From: Siphonodentalium dalli
Taxonomy: Eukaryota; Mollusca; Scaphopoda; Gadilida; Siphonodentaliidae
Reading direction: 5' to 3'
Length of the DNA stretch: 64,000 bases
NCBI GenBank assembly: GCA_032622095.1
Contig: CP136061.1
Location: 260,184,077-260,248,076, forward strand
In this document: piece after piece, positions 56,724-64,000 of the stretch
How positions within the stretch are numbered: the first letter of the stretch is position 1
Layout of the letters: the number at the start of each line of letters is the position of its first letter
Position numbers and translations under genes: made by a program
Notes under the pieces: model-generated
What the model was told of the DNA's origin: nothing
What the model saw: only the letters and a program-made list of their open reading frames with translations
Databases searched by the model: none

Positions 56724-57095
56724 TACTCTGTGCCAATGCATTATCTTATATATGCGAGTCGACCATAGGTCGCCTCGCATATATAAGAGAATGCATTGGT
56801 CTTACAATTTTTTATCATTTTTAATAATTTGTTCTTGTATTCTTTAACAATTTTATAATTTCACCCATACAGAGCCCCAGACAAACATAAGCAGACGACA
56901 CTCTTCTATATGCTTCTATATATGTGTGGGGCTCCCTGCAGGGTAATGGATGTTTTTATTTTATGTCCTAAAAATTGTAAGAAACATTTATTAAAAAAAA
57001 ATGATAAAAAATTGTTAGGACAATGCATTCTCTTATATATGCGAGGCGACCTATGGTCGACTCGCATATATAAGAGAATGAATTGGCACACAGTA
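56724..57095. mobile_element. Hairpin MITE family, copy D
   Basis: Left hairpin CTGTGCCAATGCATTATCTT and right hairpin ending GAATTGGCACACAG bracket an AT-rich core. Outer ends TTTACT(C/G)TGTG are also inverted. The core contains an internal near-palindrome around CTTCTATATGCTTCTATATATG. Confidence 0.8.
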
Positions 57096-58272
57096 AAATA
57101 ATTCCAAAAAATAAGTATTTCATAAAGCTAGTTACTCGGATATCAATTTTATAAAAGATGGGTTCCCAACTGAAATTTTAACAAAGCTCGGTACCCACCT
57201 GAACGAAAGTGGGCGACAGTGAATACTTCAGCGCGCATGTGGAATGTCAAACAGAAAGGCAAAGTCAAGTCCGCTTCGCGAATTCAGAATGTAAAGAAAT
57301 CTTACATTTTATTGTCGATGGTTGTCGATTACAATTCATTTTATTTTGATCTGGCCAATATCCAAATGAATACTTGCAGTTTTGTTTATCAGAATAATGT
57401 AGAATGAATTGCATTTCACCAAAGTCTTAAAGAAAACAATATAAGACTCCCTTAAATTATGCATACGGCAGTGGCCAGACCAGTTGAGCGAGGGGACTAT
57501 GTGGTGGGGGAAATGCCAACTAATGTTGTGTTAGGCATGAAATTTCCCAACTATTGAACATTTTAACCTGTCGCCACATCTCTGGACAGATATCTCACCG
57601 CTGAAATACTTGGATGCTTCATAGAGAGTATTATTACATGATCCGACCTTTATTCCATTCATTAAACCCATTATATAATAATGATATGCAACGGTCATTG
57701 CATAACAGGAAATAGTGCCGGGTGTACCCAAATTTATTGTTGCGCAAACGTGATTCGGAATCGTGGACGAGGAACGAAGAAGAGTCCGGGTCTGTGACTG
57801 GTATTGATATAGTTTTATTTCATTAAATTTACGCCATTAAATACGTCACGGGGTCTTATTTATCTGGGAACTATTTCTTTACGCGGGCAAACAACACATG
57901 GTTACGTGAAACGTCATATCACGCCTTATAGATGCCGTTGTTAGTTTCACGTCCCTTTGATTTAAGTTTGTTCAAACAAGTAATACATGTAATTACAACA
58001 CGTCTCTAGTTTATAGCGAAATTTACAAAACTCGTGCAGTAAATTATGTCAGGACCTGACAATAGGTTCGGTCCAGACCTAGTTTACTGAACTCACTTTT
58101 TTAAATGTCCTTATAAACTGGGGACTAGTTGTAGATACTCTATATATGTGTTTATAGTTAACGACAACATACTGTTTCAGAAACATTCGATACACATTAT
58201 TGTATATACCATGTATGAATATTGTACACATTTGAGGTGGTTTATCGTACACTCTATGCTTGTCAGACTCAC

Positions 58273-58405
58273 CTAGCGGCTAATGGATTGTGACGACAGT
58301 GTGTTACCGTGTACCAAGGTAGGCAGTCTTCGTTGTCGACGGTGACACTGTAGTCTCCCCTGTATGTAGCGCCCTTATCCGCTACGGAGTAACAATAATC
58401 ATCAG
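58273..58405 (-). CDS. Host gene exon 1 in view: kringle domain, first half
   Basis: 133 bases, acceptor TTTCTTGCAG, donor CTAG|GTGAGT, phase 1 in and phase 2 out. The residues include DDYCYSVADKGATYRGDYSV, NEDCLPWYTVTHCRHNPLA: the kringle start (CY..G..YRG..S.T), the C.PW motif and HNPLA. Kringles bind proteins or lysine-rich ligands in secreted proteins. At least one more exon must lie upstream, since the reading frame enters here in phase 1. Confidence 0.92.
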
Positions 58406-58484
58406 CTGCAAGAAAGGAATATATTATAAAATAAAATATATTTTCTATTTGTCATTTGTCAATGTCATCGCGGGCGCTGTACAA

Positions 58485-60200
58485 ACTATTGTGTTTTGGG
58501 AAAATGGGACATACACTGTTGTGGATTAACGTTAAGACTGTCTGACTTCGGTTCCAATGTGAACCAGACAAGTTTTAAATGAGCGACAACCGGCTTGATC
58601 GTTGATATTTTCCACTAAATTGTGACAACTAGGGTATCTTCGAGGCTGCAACTTCAAGGACACGGAGTAGTCGGCTCTGACTTGACTTCATTCGACTCAG
58701 TGTTGGTGTTGAAATTGACAGTGCTGTGGCGATCAAACACATATACATTTACTGACACAGGAGGATACAGGTACACGCGCTAGAATAATTCCCATGAGCT
58801 TCGATGTCAACCACAATAATAAACTAACAATAATATCAACAACAACAACAACAACAACAACGTAGCATCTATTATAATGTTGACAGTGTTGTCAATTGTT
58901 TTAACTTGACCTGTTCAAATCCAGTTGACAGTGTTCTGATTGTTTCAAAGCACATCAATGTACATTTACACGAGAGGATATACAGTACGCACTAGAGTAA
59001 TTCACAAGAGCTGCGATGTCAACAACAACACAGTAAAAATGAACTGACGCCGCGCAGTATCGGATGCTCACGTATCTATACAATTCCATTTTACATGTAC
59101 AACTATTAGAGTTACATGGACCGATTCATCCCATTTTCATCAATTTCATTGAAATGTGTGGATTTGAGACAATTTTTCGCAATTCGCCATGTTATCGCCC
59201 AGTTATTGACCGACCGGGAGTCAACTATTGGTTGGATGTTCTTATCAATCAATATTTGGCTGACTCACTGATATGGATACTAAGTATAATGAAACTAGTA
59301 TACACAGTTTGATGCATCATGATATAAAATTTCATAAATGTGCGACTATAGGAGATCATTGACGCCAAGTCATCGCGCACAGTTATTACGGGATCTGCTG
59401 TTATCTTGAAGGTTTCAGTCCCAACTAACTGTTACTGATATATTGTCGTGAAGAACGCATTCGCCTGTTACAAGTGACTGGGTAGTTTCACGCCTTCGTG
59501 TTACCAAAAAGTATGTCATTAAGATGTTTTACATTAACATTTACATAAATTTGAGTTTCAACTGCTATACAAGTAGCTTTGTTCCTTTATGTCTTATAAG
59601 GGCATGTCCGATTGATTTGCTTTAGAATGGTCGAAATTATTATTACTCGTAACTGATGGTGGGCTTTTCAGTTATTTCACAACCACATGTATACAGTAGT
59701 CAGTGAAAGATGAACACATCACACCTGCGCAGCCTTTTTCCGGATTAAATTCCACGAGGCAGATAACAAGTTTGATCCTCTTCAAACTTCAAAGTTTCAT
59801 AATTATTGTCTGTCACTTCATGCATTGAGGATTTAAGTTTCATCAAAACTATGATCGTAATAGAAGAACTAAGATGTATTTTCACTTACGAATAATACTA
59901 ATTTCGACCATTCTAAAACATGAATCGTAAATCGTATTGTCACCACGGGAACTTGGCTAATTCTACGATAAATTAGCAAACTAAGAGCTAAAAAATGGTG
60001 TTGACCCGTGAAATATACCATTGGTCTGACAGTTATTAGTTATATACGGTCTTGATATTAATTAAACGGTGTTGAACCGTAACAATACAACGGTCTGACG
60101 GTTACTGGTTACAGTCTGCCAGCTACTTGAACGGTTTTGTACCGTGGAACTTGCTACAGCCTGACGTATGTTTAACGGACCAAGGTTCGCAGCATTGTTG
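58485..60200 (+). repeat. Long dispersed repeat, copy 2 (partner at 3815-5455)
   Basis: Collinear with copy 1 and lacking its 483-bp MITE. It has its own extra segment (about 59595-59935) bounded by inverted stretches TTTAGAATGGTCGAAAT and ATTTCGACCATTCTAAA. A CAA microsatellite lies at 58840-58862. Confidence 0.7.
59595..59935. mobile_element. MITE-like insertion in dispersed repeat copy 2
   Basis: Inverted stretches of about 30 bases (TTTAGAATGGTCGAAATTAT and ATTAGTATTATTCGTAAG reversed) near both ends of a segment absent from copy 1. The exact ends and target duplication were not resolved. Confidence 0.45.
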
Positions 60201-60203
60201 CTC

Positions 60204-60240
60204 GGTACGACACGCATATGTAAAATAATGCACTGGCACA
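60204..60240. mobile_element. Half-hairpin fragment of the MITE family
   Basis: ACGACACGCATATGTAAAAT then AATGCACTGGCACAAG is a mutated hairpin half at the edge of dispersed repeat copy 2. Confidence 0.4.
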
Positions 60241-61724
60241 AGCGCAGCTCCCGTCTTGAAATGATTAAATATATTACGACATTGACACGAATAGCACGTG
60301 ACTTTATGATAGATATGGATGCAGAGCCCTCCGTATATATATATTTGTTATGGGCTGGCGTAGTGCCGTTTTATCACCTAGGCCTTATCAGGACTGATGC
60401 CGAATATTGTGTTTAGAACTATACATTGTATACTTGGAAGCACTTCAACGAAGAACGATATCTAGTAATCAGAACAAAAGAAGTGCTGATTCAACATCAT
60501 GCAATGTTGGATATTTTGGGAAAAATTCTGTATTATATTTAAAAATACTGTGACACGGTTCAAACTAATATTTCTGTGCTCTGGCAGTATTTGGCACCAC
60601 TGTTGGATATCTGAACCCATGCGTTGAACGTTACTCTTCTGGCGACGATGTGTGCTTTGCTTCGCAAGTTTAAAGGGTGTGGAATAAACAAAGAACACAA
60701 CTTGCATCGTAATCCAGATTATTTTATCGATCTCGTTGCAGGCGGCACATACTCACATTTCCGCTCCGCTGTGAATGCGCGTTGTGCTATGATTTACTTT
60801 TAACATATTTTATTGTGATTTACCAAAATTTAAAAATGGATTGTGGTACAAGTTACAGAAACTTTCAAAGGGACCGCACTCCAGATACAAGGTTGGATTA
60901 CAATACTTGTGAACAAGATGATAGAGTATTTACACAATTGTGGTGTATTACATAGACTGAAAAAGATACTAAGCTATGGTAGAAGTGTGTATGTTGAGGT
61001 TTCCTGTTGTGTGTTGATTGTCATCCGTCTCTCTGGGTATGTATGACATGAGAACTGGACCTGACGTCTTGAACATGTATGTTGCTATACTATAATAATG
61101 TATATATTACCGGCAATTAATCATGATTGTAATACGACCCTGCCTAACTATGCTTAAAAGCCATGTCCTGATTGGCCAGTGGCCCGAGTTACCATGGCTA
61201 TCTCGTTCCAGTTTTGTGGTACAATTCTACTTTTTCCAATTGTACCACGAAAAAATCGGTTTATTCAGATCGCCGCACGCGACTTTTCCCGTCTTTTCTA
61301 ACTCCGCGCAAACGGGGCATCAACGGAGTACACCCGCAACCCTTTGAATTTTGCATCTTGACAATCTTGCGAATTTTCTAGCGATTTGTCGCTTGAAACC
61401 AGTTTGGTTGCCAATGAATATGGTCCAAATGATGTTATGGTATATTGATATATGTTAGGACCAAAGAAAGTTACTTAATACGTATATTAAATGACAAAAT
61501 AAATCCATTGGGCCGGGCTGTGCATTCTAGATTCGAATCTCGATCATATTCGATATTTCGGAATCAAGTTGAAAATGAAAGCGTTTGTTCACCAGTACAG
61601 AAGGGGAATAAGATTAGTTTAGTAAACTAGATCACTTAGATCGCTTTGTGTAAGGAAAATGGTCCATAGTTGATGATCATATACATGTTGTCCCAACAAC
61701 ATTCAACACAGAAATGACCGCAAT

Positions 61725-62782
61725 TTTTTTTTGAGTGTTTGAAGAACATAATTTTTTTTTTTTTAACAATTTAGCGATGTTATTTATTTTCTCTTCTTTC
61801 TTTTTTTCTTTGGATTGGATTTTTCTGCTGAAGATTCTGGAGTAGGAGGATTTTTCTGTGGGTGCTGTTCTGTCAGAAGTTGTAATCTTTTTGCCTTACC
61901 TTCATCTTTCCATTTTTGCTGCATTATTCGGGATTCTTCCAACTCTCTTTTGGTATCGGCTATCATTTTTTGTATAGCGATAGTATCTTTTACAGACAGA
62001 GTGGTGTCTGTGCTGATGTTGTTGTTGTTGCTGGCGGCGGAGCTGGGGGACACCGGAATGTGTTGGTAATCCGGTGTCCGAGGTGTAAAGCTGTCCAGTT
62101 CCACGTCGAAGCTGGCGGCAGGAACATCTGGGGTGGTATCCACGTCCCTGTCTCCGCAAGCCTCGACGACGACAGCAGGGACCTCCGGCAGATCCACGGA
62201 GTCCCTGCTAGCTGGTACTATGTCGTCAGTCTCCATGCAGGTCGAGTCGTCTGGGCGTCTCTCAGACAACTTCGACCCGCCGGCTATGACTATAGACGGC
62301 TGAACCACTCGGGGAGGGGTGACCGGCAGATCAACAGTCACCCCCTTCTTTTTCTTCCATTTCGCCCGTCTGGCTGCGTCCCTTCTCCTTCGAGCTGGTG
62401 TCTTTCTCTTAGGAGGCTCCTCTTTCATGGTACGGCTGGTCTTGGCGTTCTTGCTCCGGGTAGAAGATCTCTGGATACCAGCATCCTCCGTCCGGAATTC
62501 AACACAAAGAGTCAAATAGCCCCTGTTAGACTGGAGATTCCAGCTAACAATGTCCGCAATTTGAGATCTCTGTATTGCAGCTAACGCGGCGTCAGGGATT
62601 AGCTCCATTGTCCGTCGCGCTAAGCCTAATCCAAAACCGTCTCACTCGCCGGCATCAGCATGAGGGCGGTTGCTTCCAATAAAGGTTACAGACCGCTCAA
62701 CTCACTCGTACCGACGCTCTGATAACAAGGAACGAATAGAGCCAAATAAAATCTGACTTGTTCGTTCCACTTGCTGCCAGAG
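61725..62782 (-). mobile_element. ORF1-only retroposon with 14-bp target-site duplication
   Basis: The segment is flanked by the identical 14-mer GAAATGACCGCAAT at 61711-61724 and 62783-62796. On the minus strand it begins CTCTGGCAGCAAGTGGAACG and ends in A-tracts (T runs at 61724-61732 and about 61751-61764 on the plus strand). That is the structure of an insertion made by LINE machinery. It carries one intact ORF and no reverse transcriptase. Confidence 0.85.
61784..62608 (-). CDS. ORF1-like protein of the retroposon
   Basis: 274 residues, intact. The N-terminus AALAAIQRSQIADIVSWNLQ with GYLTLCVEF looks like a short beta-rich domain; a basic block KTPARRRRDAARRAKWKKKK follows, an arrangement I recall from ORF1/gag-like proteins of invertebrate retroelements. 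The middle is acidic and disordered, and the C-terminal ~70 residues form a likely coiled coil (IQKMIADTKRELEESRIM) ending in a lysine-rich tail. No zinc knuckle or RRM seen. Nucleic-acid binding is probable from charge; the exact family needs a search. Confidence 0.65.
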   Translation of the reverse strand: MELIPDAALAAIQRSQIADIVSWNLQSNRGYLTLCVEFRTEDAGIQRSSTRSKNAKTSRTMKEEPPKRKTPARRRRDAARRAKWKKKKGVTVDLPVTPPRVVQPSIVIAGGSKLSERRPDDSTCMETDDIVPASRDSVDLPEVPAVVVEACGDRDVDTTPDVPAASFDVELDSFTPRTPDYQHIPVSPSSAASNNNNISTDTTLSVKDTIAIQKMIADTKRELEESRIMQQKWKDEGKAKRLQLLTEQHPQKNPPTPESSAEKSNPKKKRKKRK

Positions 62783-62796
62783 GAAATGACCGCAAT

Positions 62797-64000
62797 CGTA
62801 TTTCCTGTACTATTTAACTGAAAGGCACGGGCGCCGCTGAAAACACATCGTTGTTTAGCCAATCACAACGATTATTTACGCAAACAATTTACCAGAGTAC
62901 TCCATGCAAATAAATCGAGTACGCCCAATACAAATTACACCACGAAATGTTTTCTCACCTGAGACCGAAAAAGCGCAGTATTTCGTTGACTATTCAGTCG
63001 AATTGTGACCATAAACTTTCAGTCGTATTACAAAAGAAATAAATACACGGTATATCGGTGTGTATGGTCAAGTTGTACCACAAAAAAGTGATTGTAGGAC
63101 TCCCCTACGCTTCGTCCTACAATCAGTTTTTTGTGGTACAACTTGACCATACACACCTCTACACCGTGTATTTATTTCTTAAATAAAACATGTTGTCGCA
63201 GATTATATGTAAAACTGAACAATGCGAAATATTTGTCTTTGAAATGTTTCGTCAACAATCTCCCATATAGTAGGTCGGAGAACTATGATAACTGTGCATT
63301 TTATGGTAAAGAAAATCACCCAAGTTTGTGTTTGACATCAAATGGGTGATATTTGTTGATCTGGATATGATGACAAGTTAGTGAGGACAAACGATTGTCA
63401 TGGCAACCTCTGATAAAACATGGGCCCCAAAAATGCCAAAACGTGCTTTAAATGGGTGTAAAATGATTCGTCTTCACAACAAGGGACAAGTTTTAGCAGG
63501 AGGTAATGAAAACGAGTTTGTTGTGACTATGGGGATTTGTTTCGAGTTAACAGAGTATACAAATTACTACTGGTGGTAAAAATAGCGGACAATCTTGTTG
63601 CACATGAGGGGAAAATGGTCAAAACAAATAATTTCTTTAACGTTTTTTTTACAATGCACCAATCAGGATTTTTCCTAGAACCGCCATTTTATAACAGACC
63701 CTGAGTATTCACAATTTGAAGTAATTCTAATTTAAGAATAGTGCATGAGTAAATTATACACATTATTGATAGCGATTGTTCCAAGTTGATATTGGGAAAA
63801 AATTATGTGTGTCCAGTTTACAGTAATATATTTGTCTCTGAGCGTCATATACATGACTATATATCTATGTATTATATATAAACTTATGCTTACGAAGAAT
63901 TAATTCGGCCGATGCATTGAAGCCTTTTTCGGTTGTCGAATTGTCGGACCTCATGATGACCATCAAAGTTTCGAAATTCGTTATAACTGCGTGTTTGAAT
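62797..64000. other. Flank with one foldback
   Basis: Apart from the foldback at 63033-63180 I see no gene or repeat in this end of the window. Confidence 0.6.
63033..63180. repeat. Near-perfect foldback, ~66-bp arms
   Basis: AAAGAAATAAATACACGG onward to 63099 pairs with 63115-63180 ending CCGTGTATTTATTTCTT; the loop is 15 bases. The arms carry GTTGTACCACAAAAAA, also met at 61215-61250. Likely a recent MITE hairpin. Confidence 0.8.

Larger units (their letters stand above)
54081..57231. mobile_element. Candidate TIR element carrying a large minisatellite
   Basis: The left end CTGAAATGGTCACTGTCACC onward to about 54155 matches the complement of 57150-57231 (CTGAAGTATTCACTGTCGCC onward), sharing TCAG(T/G)TGGGTACC and AAATTTCAGTT(T/G)GG(T/A)ACCC over roughly 70 bases. 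Between them lie a tandem array and a hairpin MITE. No transposase. No target duplication matched. Confidence 0.6.
53816..58272 (-). other. Intron 1 in view, splitting the kringle
   Basis: A 4.5 kb phase-2 intron dominated by a TIR-bounded element (54081-57231) full of minisatellite. Nothing recognised in 53830-54080; 57240-57990 shows nothing convincing; a short repeat shared with 24160 lies at 58000-58085. Confidence 0.75.
559..58405 (-). other. Host gene model: secreted or cell-surface modular protein (3' part, ten exons)
   Basis: Ten minus-strand exons (58405-58273, 53815-53700, 51581-51450, 26042-25860, 24049-23893, 18684-18458, 17238-17107, 10422-10246, 5856-5640, 862-559) each have an AG acceptor and a GT donor and join in frame to 1,778 bases with one terminal stop. 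Domain order is kringle, ShKT, CCP, C-type lectin, ShKT, CCP, unrecognised beta-rich domain. Module borders all lie in phase 1, the usual pattern for shuffled extracellular modules; kringle and lectin are each split internally by a phase-2 intron. Such combinations are typical of invertebrate secreted recognition or matrix proteins; the actual ligand is unknown. The first exon, signal peptide and promoter are not in view, and more exons may lie beyond 58405. RNA evidence would settle whether all ten belong to one transcript. Confidence 0.8.
58406..61710. other. Upstream intron or flank with dispersed repeat copy 2
   Basis: Contains the second copy of the long dispersed repeat and a MITE-like insertion inside it. 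From 60245 to 61160 nothing is recognisable; 61215-61250 has a small GTGGTACAATT inverted repeat related to the foldback at 63033. No host exon could be found here. Confidence 0.6.

Noticed and set aside
57531-57731. 66-residue minus-strand frame with several cysteines between the two kringle exons
   Set aside because: Inserting it would break the kringle, whose two exons already join in phase; no convincing splice sites.
61480-61560. Possible tRNA-like B box (GATTCGAATCTCG)
   Set aside because: No acceptor stem or A box could be paired around it.

Overview
This is a eukaryotic, intron-rich, AT-rich window without ribosomal RNA genes or recognisable tRNAs. It looks like a marine invertebrate genome, most plausibly a lophotrochozoan such as a mollusc, annelid or brachiopod. 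That guess rests on the host gene's domain mix (kringle, ShKT, sushi, C-type lectin) and on the Polinton, LINE and hairpin-MITE load; it is inference.

Host gene. Ten exons on the minus strand, from 58405 down to 559, splice in phase into one open frame of 1,778 bases (591 residues plus stop). Read 5' to 3' they encode a kringle (two exons), an ShKT domain, a sushi/CCP domain, a C-type lectin domain with an EPN motif (two exons), a second ShKT, a second CCP, and an unrecognised C-terminal beta-rich domain (two exons). Every module is bounded by phase-1 introns. The 5' end lies beyond 58405 and was not found. About 97% of the locus is intron, and almost everything else in the window sits inside these introns.

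Mobile DNA. The largest guest is a Polinton/Maverick (about 33634-50963, roughly 17.3 kb) in the intron between the first ShKT and first CCP exons. It has 1.6-1.8 kb terminal inverted repeats and PolB, integrase, packaging ATPase, adenain-like protease, major and minor capsid proteins. It also carries less usual cargo: a double PC4-like protein and a TBP-like protein. Most genes are broken by stops or frameshifts, so it is a relic. The same intron holds a degraded LINE (28593-32420). Other guests are a piggyBac-type hairpin-MITE family (one copy sits exactly on the host stop codon), a TA-flanked MITE with a matching empty site elsewhere in the window, a CR1-like LINE scrap, and an ORF1-only retroposon with a 14-bp target duplication (61725-62782).

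Tandem DNA. The main arrays are a 41-bp array at 14.1-14.6 kb, a 41-bp array made of copies of a host splice donor (16.8-17.1 kb), a 57-bp array (17.4 kb), a 129-bp satellite with a strong dyad (19.4-23.1 kb), and a 93-100 bp to 33-bp array (54.4-56.7 kb) that lies inside a TIR-bounded element. Several long perfect or near-perfect foldbacks are scattered through the introns.
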